Assembly: GCF_050436995.1 (NCBI RefSeq)
Contig: NC_134774.1
Location: forward strand, 3,454,030-3,518,029
Source: Anticarsia gemmatalis
Lineage: Eukaryota; Arthropoda; Insecta; Lepidoptera; Erebidae
Length of the DNA: 64,000 nucleotides
Reading direction: 5' to 3'
Every line of letters starts with the position of its first letter. The stretch's first letter is position 1. The notes below the pieces were generated by a model. That model saw nothing but the letters and a program-made list of their open reading frames with translations. It made no database searches and had not been told where the DNA came from. The position numbers and the translations under genes were made by a program. Of the stretch, positions 57,801 through 64,000 are shown one piece after another.

Positions 57801-57916
57801 TATCTTCGGGTATAACTAAATTAACTATGTGTTTTTTTTTCAGGGGCAAAATATCGGACCTCGTGGCGGACACCGTTTGTGATCAGTATCTACGAACTAC
57901 AAAGAAACGAACTTAA
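42715..57916 (+). CDS. Yellow-family protein (MRJP domain) gene
   Basis: Coding exons are 42715-42850, 45422-45583, 46277-46444, 47064-47177, 47573-47749, 55002-55198, 55709-55892, 56869-56977 and 57844-57916, giving 439 residues in frame, a normal length for the family. Residues 1-16 look like a signal peptide (MLIFIILLCFIYENDG), so the protein is probably secreted. Family marks include NNVPIGFDVFRDRMFITVPR (about 80-100), CGRLWMVDTGLLE, IIIFDLKTD, DGLFSVALTSPD, TQEFAITNDVL, LCWHIDKTL and AQDHEKLLYISD. Cysteines occur at the usual MRJP places (DECGRL, PNCDDA, ILCWH, TVCDQY). Yellow proteins act in melanin formation and cuticle colour, and some members convert dopachrome; the precise paralogue (e or f type, for example) cannot be settled by eye. 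A second family member starts 4 kb downstream. The fifth intron carries the nested transposons. Confidence 0.92.
43598..43738 (+). repeat. Repeat E
   Basis: Forward copy cut short after cacctgacctttttg. Confidence 0.65.
43860..44157 (+). repeat. 5S-I SINE, head truncated
   Basis: Starts inside the head (ggttttttgtggatggg); the tail is complete. Confidence 0.7.
44200..44350 (+). repeat. tRNA-c SINE, body
   Basis: Plus copy (gagcacgtaaagctgtcggt ... cacaacacagttgactggtt) in the first yellow intron. Confidence 0.6.
44625..44880 (+). repeat. tRNA-d SINE
   Basis: Head ggcgcagtggctaacatggt and B box-like cttccaatcccacccgg. The body is gtgtgatgatcacgagtatc...cgtgtgtgagttgt. A headless relative lies at 42955-43128. 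Confidence 0.65.
44881..45205 (+). repeat. Diverged ctagctgac-type repeat
   Basis: Starts taactagctgacttgcacag and contains cagccgctatcgagattgac. Related older copies are at 3557-3771, 36921-37060 and 45613-45800. Confidence 0.55.
45231..45382 (-). repeat. tRNA-b SINE, 3' part
   Basis: Ends 40 bases before yellow exon 2. Confidence 0.7.
45422..45583 (+). CDS. Yellow gene, exon 2
   Basis: It starts after atcaatttcag and ends at TTG/GTAAGC. It codes for residues 46-99, including NNVPIGFDVFRDRMFITVPR, the best family signature. A tail-B-like repeat starts about 30 bases after it. Confidence 0.93.
45891..46054 (+). repeat. Palindrome element, left arm only (copy 3)
   Basis: It matches the first 165 bases of the left arm (gccatcaaaaacattctg ... 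atcatgccaat). It then breaks into a tail-A fragment. Confidence 0.75.
46277..46444 (+). CDS. Yellow gene, exon 3
   Basis: It starts after catgtttcag and ends at CCCC/GTAAGT. It codes for residues 100-155, with GIPSTLNFI and CGRLWMVDTG. Confidence 0.93.
46478..46735 (+). repeat. 5S-II SINE, full copy
   Basis: Plus-strand copy starting about 33 bases after yellow exon 3; the head is gcgggttaagcaaaccttgg, cgcggtcattctatagatgg, gtgaccgc. Confidence 0.75.
46801..47010 (-). repeat. 5S-I SINE, tail part
   Basis: The head is missing; it ends just before yellow exon 4. Confidence 0.7.
47064..47177 (+). CDS. Yellow gene, exon 4
   Basis: It starts after cttttttcag and ends at TCAG/GTAAAA. It codes for residues 156-193, with QPEIIIFDLKTDTEILRY. 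The 5S-I SINE at 46801-47010 ends about 50 bases upstream. Confidence 0.88.
47415..47560 (+). repeat. Degenerate short repeat before yellow exon 5
   Basis: Variants of tgccacaaactctttgcc recur about seven times up to the exon's pyrimidine tract. Confidence 0.5.
47573..47749 (+). CDS. Yellow gene, exon 5
   Basis: It starts after gctttttcag and ends at GGAG/GTAAGT. It codes for residues 194-252, with PNCDDAYAYINDLAAEGLIV and DSWRFSH. Confidence 0.93.
47866..48025 (-). repeat. 5S-II SINE, tail part
   Basis: Tail and arm of the family, with no head. Confidence 0.6.
49748..49882 (+). repeat. Left LTR (135 bp)
   Basis: It begins TGTGGTGAACC and ends ACATAATA, and contains AATAAA. It differs from the right LTR at one base (ctcat versus ctcgt), so insertion was recent. 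Confidence 0.95.
49884..49901 (+). other. Primer-binding site of the retrotransposon
   Basis: tggcgacgaggaaaaaac starts two bases after the LTR. TGG pairs with a tRNA 3' CCA end; the donor tRNA is not determined. Confidence 0.6.
49911..51119 (+). CDS. gag: Gag-like protein of the LTR retrotransposon
   Basis: 402 residues. The middle (about 120-280) matches the retrotransposon gag capsid type (ETFNNFKKRLEVYFRL ... LRGLKDSDAR-like helices). Two zinc knuckles follow: CFRCGLNHETKKC near 328, with spacing C-2-C-3-H-4-C (one residue short of standard), and CYKCKKVGHLASVC near 346 (standard). The protein forms the particle and binds element RNA. The stop codon overlaps the pol start (ATGA). Confidence 0.92.
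   Translation: MEKLRKKRSTLRGMLTRLDTYIEQRATMSDEDITARSAALKDTITALRELQEKIENKTIDDNDETAYLHEQNYGYEFEELHTILVSKLLTKKTIIQGQRQEDQHRIYQYHKIIPKIQFNPLHESETFNNFKKRLEVYFRLNEITEPHMKTNILLSTLSPELHEKLCDLIAPDEPLNKTFNEITETLDDYLDPKPSKWVLQHKFISRTQKSDETVAQYAADLKKLTTNCEFKCQHCQKNISESFLSLQLIRGLKDSDARTKILQDRTVCTFKHLTQIATSIEMSKAENTSMLPNEQPSSDNINKISTDSYNNSKKSPFRGITPRDLKGKCFRCGLNHETKKCSAINITCYKCKKVGHLASVCLQRRSDAKPSKTTPDINQLNDSAISDDDEWNDINVKHPKNT
51116..53965 (+). CDS. pol: Pol polyprotein of the LTR retrotransposon
   Basis: 949 residues, uninterrupted. Protease FDTGA is at 15-19. Reverse transcriptase has LCADYK near 200 and FDDI near 299. RNase H has ATDAS near 445 and TDHKPL. Integrase has the HHCC zinc site (about 657-695, ending CRTC) and the triad HIDFAG near 722, SDNG near 776 and GQAE near 812, with 35 residues between the last two. 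The order PR-RT-RH-IN is Ty3/gypsy. It begins at an ATG overlapping the gag stop by four bases, in the -1 frame. Confidence 0.95.
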   Translation: MITVHIEHAKMKMEFDTGATLTSMSLRDYRKLKIGKRIFKTNIKLKTYTGEVIEPAGVAYVQCRCQGKEFHGKLYLINNNVDPVFGRSWMKELETLNLADIKTLQQSENLELDQLLELYKTSVFRSDLGEIPNYRGHLNLQENTRPIFIKPRRIPYALKTKVDEEIERLCKQGVITKVDHSDWGTPVVPVVKPNGSIRLCADYKVTLNKVIQDEQYPIPMIEDIFAEMNGGKLFCTLDITQAYLNMTMDEESAMLQTLSTHRGTFKVNRLMFGVKVAPSLWQKFMDKLLQDLEGVKCFFDDIIIQGINKEQLLQRLKLVLDKLKESNLRVNKNKCHFFKTSIDYLGHTIDKEGLHKNREKINAIIKTERPVNTAELRTFLGMANFYNKFIPNLSSITNPLNNLLKKESSFRWSTECEQSFIHIKKEILSERVLIHFDPKRPLVLATDASPLGIGAVLSHRLPDGSERPIAFASRTLSDSEKKYSQIDKEATAIYWGLKKFFYYCYGRKFILVTDHKPLTIIFHPHQTLPAMSTMRLFHYAHFLSGFDYNIEYRTSPNNSNADYLSRFPVENTKANKMDQNYSFQLQQIHTIDVNPNIIAKETSIDSDYTPLVLALQTGRSLKTLGYNDNEFTLQDGCILRGTRVLIPKTLRERVLDELHLGHPGIVKMKLLARSFVYWKGIDNDIETKVKSCRTCRLQQNEPEKAPLHHWEHPKGPWQRLHIDFAGPVYGYYLLIVVDAFSKWTEIIPTKSTTSSWCIQKLKELFCTYGTPLLLVSDNGRQFVSGEFEKFLKDCMISHKTSAPYHPATNGQAERYVQTVKRILRSLEGERGNLQEKLVMVKTRLRRTPNLNGQTPYQLMFGREVRTALHCMFRNTHKKTTSKHQEIKVRQLEVGERVQARDYTSASHRWQFGTITRRLGRLHYEIHTDNGDVWRRHLNQVLAASYIQNS
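53966..53984 (+). other. Polypurine tract
   Basis: gaggttaggaggggagaaa lies directly before the right LTR, the usual plus-strand primer position. Confidence 0.8.
53985..54119 (+). repeat. Right LTR (135 bp)
   Basis: Same limits as the left LTR, with one substitution, followed by the AAAAT duplication. Confidence 0.95.
54477..54974 (-). repeat. tail-A then tail-B, both reverse
   Basis: 54477-54722 is a full tail-A copy and 54758-54974 a tail-B-like copy that ends 27 bases before yellow exon 6. Confidence 0.75.
55002..55198 (+). CDS. Yellow gene, exon 6
   Basis: It starts after tatgttttag and ends at CGA/GTAAGT. It codes for residues 253-318, with DGLFSVALTSPD and ATQEFAITNDVL. It lies on the far side of a 7.2-kb intron full of transposons, but phase and homology show that it continues exon 5. 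Confidence 0.92.
55241..55485 (+). repeat. tail-A repeat
   Basis: Full forward copy, 43 bases after yellow exon 6. Confidence 0.75.
55508..55665 (+). repeat. tRNA-b SINE, 3' part
   Basis: Diverged copy, 45 bases before yellow exon 7. Confidence 0.65.
55709..55892 (+). CDS. Yellow gene, exon 7
   Basis: It starts after gttttctcag and ends at TCAG/GTAAAT. It codes for residues 319-379, with KGPYSQSGSHAYHPATRT and LCWHIDK. Confidence 0.92.
55953..56325 (-). repeat. tRNA-c SINE, full copy
   Basis: The reverse strand starts with a tRNA-like head (gcctttgtggtgcggtcggt ... gtttcgaatcctgggtcggg) and runs through the whole body. It is followed by an inverted relative of 9060-9170 at 56333-56425. Confidence 0.7.
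56431..56735 (+). repeat. 5S-I SINE
   Basis: Near-complete copy with small deletions, in the yellow intron before exon 8. Confidence 0.7.
56869..56977 (+). CDS. Yellow gene, exon 8
   Basis: It starts after acgctttcag and ends at TTCTG/GTAAAT. It codes for residues 380-415, with GEYVWVLVNQIPRFI, the last blade of the propeller. Confidence 0.9.
56993..57194 (+). repeat. tail-B repeat
   Basis: Starts 15 bases after the donor of yellow exon 8. Confidence 0.7.
57212..57415 (+). repeat. tRNA-b SINE, 5' part
   Basis: Head present (gatagccgagaggtataaat). It is broken off at gtcccc, where a tRNA-a fragment follows. Confidence 0.7.
57420..57572 (+). repeat. tRNA-a SINE, head truncated
   Basis: Begins inside the tRNA-like part (attgcgtcgagag) and is followed directly by a mariner-type MITE. 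Confidence 0.7.
57577..57790. mobile_element. mariner-type MITE, copy 3
   Basis: Third copy, in the last yellow intron, about 50 bases before the final exon's acceptor. Both ends are present. Confidence 0.7.
57844..57916 (+). CDS. Yellow gene, exon 9
   Basis: It starts after tttttttttcag and runs to TAA at 57914-57916. It codes for residues 416-439, with DLVADTVC, the conserved C-terminal cysteine, and a basic tail. Confidence 0.88.
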
Positions 57917-57917
57917 A

Positions 57918-58159
57918 AATAAAATGAAAATAGAAGACGCCATATTTTTATTTTGTATCTTTTAGTCGTAAGTCTTTAGTGTTAAGAACATGCCTAAGAA
58001 CAATCGCACGTATGTCACCTTTATTACAAAAAAAACTAAATTGAAATAACTGCATCATTTCAGGACTTACGATGCTACAGACAGACAGACAAATGGACAG
58101 ACACGTCAAATTTGTGTTACTACAGTATGTTTTTAGTTTTATGCTACTTTTAAAATAAA
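57918..58159 (+). terminator. Poly(A) signals of the yellow gene
   Basis: AATAAA occurs at 57918-57923, just after the stop, and again at 58154-58159. Either could define the 3' end; the second gives a more usual UTR length. Confidence 0.4.
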
Positions 58160-59029
58160 TAAACTTAATAAAAAAATAAGTTCAAAGTTGTAAATTGTGA
58201 TTAGCGCCATCTATGTTTTATCTTAAGAACTTGTTAGTCAAGACAGAATGTGAAGATATACAACTGCGGTATTTAATTTTGTATTTATATTTTTTTATAT
58301 TCCGTAGGTAGAAAGATTTTTAATATGGCTAGCTAAAAGTCAAAAACCCTTGGTTCCTTTATTTAATTCCCGTACTTTTGATGTATGTTTGAATTTAATA
58401 ATTTATTTTTTATTAAATTTTTAAAATTATTTTTTAATAATATAATGCAGAATTTCAGACGAAAGTGCAGGTCGTTCAGTCATAATATACCTTTAATAAA
58501 CAATAATATAGAATGAATGACGAAGGAAATAAAATACCGATTGTAAGAATTTATTATAGACATCGTTTTGAACTATTGTGACTCGTTGAACTATAAATAA
58601 TAAATATAAACAATAAATGCTTTGACTATAGTGATAAAACAAATTAAAAATATTGAGTATTAATAAATAATGTCATGATTTATGCAGATAAATAAAAGTT
58701 TTTGTTAATCTAACTTCGTAAACACTGACCACTCTATGTCAAAAAAAGTATAAGATGCCATTAAAGATTTTTTTCTTAATTTTTTTACATTAGGTATATG
58801 GCGTATCATTTGATTTTTTCGAATCAAACGGCCTGGATTTTCGATTATTTTTGTTTTTAATTATTAATTTCATTAATTCCTTCTAAAATATTTTTTTTTA
58901 TTTAAAGTCGTCTTTTTCATTGACTGTTATAATATTTGTTTCTTTATGTACGTAAAAACCAATTAATATTGGTAGAATAAAACAAACCAGGAAATAACAA
59001 AAAGGTCCTTTTTACTAGTGTAGTAGCTA
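58160..59029. other. AT-rich intergenic stretch after the yellow gene
   Basis: No gene seen. A short reverse tail-B fragment follows at 59030-59092. Confidence 0.55.
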
Positions 59030-59529
59030 CTTTTTATCCCGGAGTTTCCCAGGGATCGGGATTTACACGGGAATGGTTCCAAGCGGACGTTTAAAGAAAC
59101 CAATTGAAAAACCTAGGTAGAGATGTTACTAGGTTTTTGCTATTGGTTAAACATCATACATATTTTGAAGTATGTAAAATAGTCATTAGTAAGGCACATA
59201 AAAATTGTCTAAATGCACTTATGTTAAATTTTACTATTCCACAAAGTAAAACAATTTATAATTATTCATTAGGAAACAAGACAGGTATAAAAAAGTAATT
59301 CTAATCCAAATGGCAATAGAAAATCTTTCAAGTCTTCTCCTGTATAATTAGGTCAGATGCACTTGCTAGGTTTTGGTTTTGGACAGCCGAGCTATTTCTT
59401 AGCCAAAATCTATCGTATTTAACATTAACCTGTAACCTATGGACTACATTTTAAATGATTATTGTCAATAGCTATTCTAAGTTCTAATAACATAGAGATA
59501 ACCTCAGACAAGGCGAGCGGTAAATATAC

Positions 59530-60277
59530 TAGTGATGGGACACTGTCGATGTGTCGTTGTCGATGTTTGTTGACCTTCGACGCGAGTTTGAAGTTTGAAA
59601 TGTTAGCTATGCCACTGCAAGTCTAATTGTGGATATAATATTTACGTTTGTGGGGAAAGCGCGCTTGAATTTTACAGATAGAAAAATAGTGTATCAAGTT
59701 TTTTGCTAGGTACCTAGATTATTGCATTCGACTTCGTAATAATCGAAAATTTGTTAATTTGTTATTTGATTCACAAACAGTCCAAAAAAACCTAAGAAAT
59801 GTTAATATTTAAACATTTAATTTAGTCATTATTGTCCCAATGTTAGGAGCTCCATCCAGGTCTCCTGTAGCTGTATGCCAGGAAGGCGCTGACCCTGAAT
59901 TACGGCTGATGTTAACGTCAATGAAACTAAGGTCAAGTATTATACAAGAGTGAGTATGAGTGGCATAAGTTTAGTTCGTTAAATAGGGTAAGTTTTATTA
60001 AAATCTAATCAATTTAATTATTTACGAATGATTTTAATTCTGTTGAGAAAGCTATACATAGTTTGTAGAAACTAAAAAAATAACACAACAAAACAAACGA
60101 ACGAATCTATCAAATTTCACTTTATTTATTTTATTAAGTATTTATATAATATATCGCTATTAGTATCGAATTAATAAATCACATAACCGAAAAAATACTA
60201 CAATAATCAAAAATATATCATAACTCTACAAAATTAGTATTAATCGATAGAACCCTATCGACACTATCCCATCACTA
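59530..60277. mobile_element. Possible hAT-type non-autonomous element
   Basis: The ends TAGTGATGGGACACTGTCGAT and the reverse complement of atcgacactatcccatcacta match at 19 of 21 bases and fit YARNG. No clear 8-base target duplication is visible. The 748 bases hold no long frame. Confidence 0.5.
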
Positions 60278-60504
60278 TCTAAATCATCAACACAGTTCAA
60301 ATCTATTGGAATGACATAAGAGCATCACTTCTTGAACGAAACACTCGCGTTCTATTTTTAAATCGAAGGTAGCCGTGAAGAAATAAAAATAATAAATGTC
60401 ATTATAAACTGTGGTTCATAGTGCGTTGTGGTTTTACCGCCAAAATAAATAGTGATTTTTTTAATGTAAGTATTTTTATTTATTTATTAGTTTATTATTC
60501 GTAA

Positions 60505-60742
60505 CTAAAGCAACACATCAATGATTTTTGGAAGTTATTTGTGTATTAGAAATAATGATCACTTGTTATAACGGTGAAGGAATACATCGTGATGAAACTT
60601 TACATGGCTGGGAGTTGTTTAGAAAAGTTCTTGAAGGTATGCAAAGTCCCCGCACTTGGCCAGCGTGGTGGACTCAAGGCCTAACCCCTCCCTCATTACC
60701 AGAGGAGACCCTTGCCCAGCAGTGGGACATTAGTGGGTTACA
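60505..60742 (+). repeat. tRNA-b SINE
   Basis: Body and end, between the two yellow genes. Confidence 0.7.
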
Positions 60743-60875
60743 TATATTTCTTTCTATTTTGACGATCGCAGCAGCATCAGATAAGCATGCCTTATATACT
60801 TGTACCATAGTTCGACCAAATATCGGTTAGGACATTATTATTCCAATTGCATTAAATAAAAATAATAATAAAAAA

Positions 60876-61243
60876 TAAATTTAGATCATTAATATCCCAC
60901 TGCTGGGCAAGGGTCTCCTCCCGAAATGAGGGAGGGGTCAGGCCTTGAGTCCATCACGCTGGCCAAGTGCGGGTTGAGGAATTTGCATGCCCTCGATAAA
61001 TGTATTAAACAAATTTTAAGCATGCAAGATTTCCTCACGATGTTTTTTATTAAATAAAATATATTTTTTGCTTCTAAGTTCTTTACAAAAAACGTAACAG
61101 GTAAACCCTGCAATGACGGACACAAAAAATAATACCTAAAATTTTCGTATCCCTTCAAGAACTGTGTTAAACAACTGTCAGACATGTCATTCATCACGAT
61201 GTTTTCCTTCACCGTTATAACAAGTGATCATTATTTATACACA
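60876..61243 (-). repeat. Two tRNA-b SINE pieces, reverse
   Basis: A 3' part at 60876-61045 and a middle part at 61140-61243, separated by about 95 unrelated bases. Confidence 0.65.
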
Positions 61244-61433
61244 CATCATTTATACCCCCATGGAGGTAGCAGAGACCAAAGAACGTCACTTGGTAGGTAC
61301 CATCCTTATAAACTTTTCTAACAACATGTATGTATGTGAATGAAGCAAGGGAAGTTTGTAGGAACCGTACCAAGTGAAGTTCTTTGGTCTCTGCCTACCC
61401 CTGAACAAGGCGTGATTTTATGTATGTATCATC

Positions 61434-61790
61434 ATCAGCCTAGCTTTTCTTACAACTATGTTGGAGTTGGATTCCAGTCTCACCGGATGCAGCTAGATAT
61501 CAGTATTTTACATGCAGCGACTGTCTATCTGACCTCCACAACACAGTTACTTGTATTATAACACGATACCCCTCGGTAAGACTGGTTGTTAGACTTTCAA
61601 GCTTCTGACTACTGTTAACGACTGTCAAAGATCTTCGAAAACGACAGCCGGGACCCACAATTAGGCGTACCTTCCGAAACACGAATCATAATTCTGATGT
61701 TCACCCATCCACAGAACAACCTTGGCAACTATAGCTTAACCTCAGAGATCGATCCGCGCGGCTGTTGTTAACTAAGCCACGAGCTCTTCA
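61434..61790 (-). repeat. 5S-I SINE
   Basis: Full copy ending about 50 bases before the exon of the second yellow gene. Confidence 0.75.
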
Positions 61791-61839
61791 TATGTAGGTA
61801 TGTAATTTAAATAAAATCGAATATGCTGTATTGTTTCAG

Positions 61840-61969
61840 TTTTGAAACATGAAGTTACTGATAATTCAGTTATGTTTGCTGGCGACAGTCTGGTCTCAGA
61901 CGGGGGTGGGCAGACTACAGGAGGTCTTCGCCTGGAAACAGATGACCTACGATATAGGAGGCACTATGG
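61840..61969 (+). CDS. Second yellow-family gene, first coding exon (partial)
   Basis: The acceptor ttgtttcag ends at 61839, the ATG is at 61849, and the donor is ATGG/GTATGT. It codes for 40 residues: signal peptide MKLLIIQLCLLATVWSQTGV, then LQEVFAWKQMTYDIGG, the classic yellow N-terminus. The remaining exons are not in the last 2 kb, so the gene continues past the window. The acceptor before the ATG means that a 5' UTR exon lies upstream; the GTAAGT at 60465 is one possible donor. Confidence 0.88.
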
Positions 61970-62062
61970 GTATGTATCAACAACAAATACTAAACAGAAT
62001 AAAATAACGATTACAGGGGACTCCCATTAAACAAACAATTTTTTTTGCCGATTTTATAAATA

Positions 62063-62292
62063 TCTAGCTGAGACGCGCAACTTCGCTCGCGTCACATAAG
62101 ACAGAATGGGTCATAATTTCCCCGGTTTTGTCACATTTTTTACTGGTACTCTGCTCCTAATGGTCGTAGCGTGATGATACATAGCCTTCCTCGATAAATG
62201 GGCTATCTGACACTGAAGGAATTTTTCAAATCGGTTTCTGAGATTAGCACGTTAAAACAAACAAACTCTTCAGCTTTATAATATTAGTAAAA
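62063..62292 (+). repeat. tail-A repeat
   Basis: Forward copy in the first intron of the second yellow gene. Confidence 0.75.
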
Positions 62293-62366
62293 ATGGTACG
62301 TAACCCTACGGAACTTACGAGAGCGAGTCCTATTCGCACTTGGCCGGTTTTTATTTAAACTTTTTG

Positions 62367-62585
62367 AGTGCCTCCGTGGCGCAGTGGTTAAGGTCGCCAC
62401 GCTGCTACCATTGCGTGGGGAGGTTGTGGGTTCAATTCCCACACGGAACTATTATTTGTGCGTTCCACAAATAATTGTTTCGGGTCTGGTTGTACTTTGT
62501 GTCTGTTGTTTGTATGCTTGTAAAAGTCCCCGCGACGCAAAAGCAATTCTAAGTAAGGGAATTGTCTTTGTTTTAAAATAAAATA
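62367..62585 (+). repeat. tRNA-a SINE
   Basis: Full copy in the first intron of the second yellow gene. Confidence 0.75.
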
Positions 62586-62589
62586 ATCG

Positions 62590-63010
62590 CGATTGTTTAA
62601 AAACTTATACTTTCTTAGTTATCTAGTTTTAAAGAAAGTGGTCATTTTAGTCGAATATTGGTCAAGAGGACAATAATAATATTATTAAAATATTTTAACG
62701 GTATTTCTATAGTTAATTTAACCAAAATATGTCTGATTTCTATTAACACACATTTATGATTATTTAACCTACTTGCTCAGCTTTCATACCCTTCCGAATA
62801 GGCGGTAAATTCACTCTCTGTATCATTGACTATCATAAGTGTCAGCATTTGATCTAGATCAATAAATAATTTGATTCTGATTTTTGACAAAATAAGAAGC
62901 ATATGTTTCATCCCGAATCTTTAAGTATCTCTATGCATAATTTCATTGTAATCGGTTCAGCAGTTTAATCGTGAACAAGAAAAAGAAATATATTTTTTTG
63001 CTTTTTTTGA
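62590..63010. other. Intron of the second yellow gene, little recognised
   Basis: Contains only a reverse relative (about 62800-62880) of the acttatgatagt repeat seen near 35790 and 41150. Confidence 0.5.
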
Positions 63011-63025
63011 TGTACCTACCTAAAG

Positions 63026-63206
63026 GCTTCTGCCCGCGACTTTGAACGCGTGAAAAGATTTCCCGTGGTAAAAAGTATCCTATATGTTAATCTAAGTTAT
63101 GAACTATTTATGTACCGAATTTAATTAAAATTGTAGCAGTAGTTTTTTCGTAAAAGAGTAACAAACTTACATACATAAACTTTCGCATTTATAATATTAC
63201 TAGGAT
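63026..63206 (+). repeat. tail-B repeat
   Basis: Older copy, tail cgcatttataatattactag. Confidence 0.6.
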
Positions 63207-63427
63207 TTTCAAAACTATACCCGAAATGCCACAGACAATCTGATAAATAGTTTTATAAAACATAAACAAGGAAACTAATGAATAATCTATGTTTATCTAT
63301 GCAATAGAAATAAATCTTTAAATAATTTGCATTAAACGTGATTTATAAAATAAGCATAATATTTATATTCTCGTAGCATTACAAACGTGTGAAATCATCT
63401 AAAGAATCGTAATACCTAGCTTATATC

Positions 63428-63730
63428 TGGCTACGGCGGCCAATTTCATTGAAACCGGCCTGTGCAGGACTTTGTTTATAGTGTCGTGTGTACAATACAC
63501 AGGTACACTCTCTATTACATCACTCTCATAGTGCGGTGAGACACGACCAGTGAGAGGTCAGGCGCAGGACCGACGGCTTTACTTACTCTACCAAGCACAT
63601 CCGATCTACAACCTCAACTTTCTAACTCCGGGCAATGTCTGAGAATATCTTAACAGAAAACGTCATCCTTTTTCGCCTGATACGGGATTCGAACCGAGTC
63701 CCCTGCGGTAGTGGCATACACTATAGGCAG
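63428..63730 (-). repeat. tRNA-c SINE
   Basis: Near-complete reverse copy near the right edge. Confidence 0.65.
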
Positions 63731-63840
63731 TTAAATGTTATAGGTATAGTTAAATCATTAAAGTCATTATCAATAGTAGGCTGAAATATGTTAACGTGCC
63801 CGGTATATGACAGGCTCGCCCCCTATTACATGGGACGAAC

Positions 63841-64000
63841 ATCTATACTAATATTATAAAGCTGAAGAGTTTGTTTGTTTAAACGCGCTAATCTCAGGAA
63901 TGAAGATGAAGAGTTAGATAGCCCATTTATCGAGGAAGGCTTTAAACTATGTATCATCACGCTACGGCCATTAGGAGCGGAGTAGCAACTAAAAATGTTA
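63841..64000 (-). repeat. tail-A repeat, cut by the window edge
   Basis: Starts atctatactaatattataaa; the head lies beyond the window. Confidence 0.75.

Noticed and set aside
61842..62030. 62-codon frame MKHEVTDNS...
   Set aside because: Out-of-frame shadow over the second yellow exon and its donor.

Overview
The window reads as nuclear DNA of a moth or butterfly (Lepidoptera). The evidence is spliced animal genes with GT-AG introns, a MRJP/yellow gene family (typical of insects), and a dense background of short interspersed repeats of kinds I associate with lepidopteran introns: tRNA-headed SINEs, 5S-rRNA-headed SINEs, and the 'ctagctgacccgcg...tataatattagtatagat' tail family. I cannot name the species. 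All host genes seen lie on the + strand.

Layout. (1) 1.2-16.0 kb: gelsolin gene 1, ten coding exons, three gelsolin domains, 351 residues, no signal peptide visible. (2) 22.8-41.7 kb: gelsolin gene 2, a tandem paralogue with the same exon boundaries and phases. It adds a signal-peptide exon (401 residues) and has a recognisable promoter/leader exon. (3) 42.7-57.9 kb: a yellow-family (MRJP) gene, nine coding exons, 439 residues. (4) 61.8 kb: first coding exon of a second yellow-family gene that runs off the right edge. Every exon below was joined by hand from splice sites and reading phase; all joins keep frame.

Mobile DNA. The clearest elements are a complete, young Ty3/gypsy-type LTR retrotransposon (49748-54119, 135-bp LTRs differing at one base, AAAAT target duplication). 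It is nested in a large inverted-repeat DNA element (49017-54169, TTA flanks) inside a yellow intron. There is also an apparently intact Tc1-type transposon (31976-33602, TA flanks, DD34E), a hAT-type MITE with a perfect 8-bp target duplication (9256-9449), a piggyBac-type MITE in TTAA (19626-19764), a possible larger hAT-type element (59530-60277), mariner-type MITEs, and two copies of a roughly 1.15-kb element carrying a 470-500-bp palindrome.

Family names used below. tail-A: repeat starting ctagctgacccgcgcaactt and ending tataatattagtatagat. tail-B: repeat with gacttcgtccgcgtgg ... tttcgcatttataatattagtaggat. 5S-I and 5S-II: SINEs whose head resembles the internal promoter of 5S rRNA. tRNA-a, -b, -c, -d: SINEs with tRNA-like A and B boxes. 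E: repeat containing accaaagaacgtcacttggtacgatcc. Repeat ends are good to about 5-20 bases.

Most unusual structures: a triplicated half-exon in gelsolin 1 whose coding part has changed only at silent sites while its flanks diverged; an inverted copy of the gelsolin-2 signal-peptide exon inside gelsolin 1, ending in a fold-back; a 61-bp module identical in opposite orientations in the first intron and at the 3' end of gelsolin 2; and palindromes whose two arms change together.
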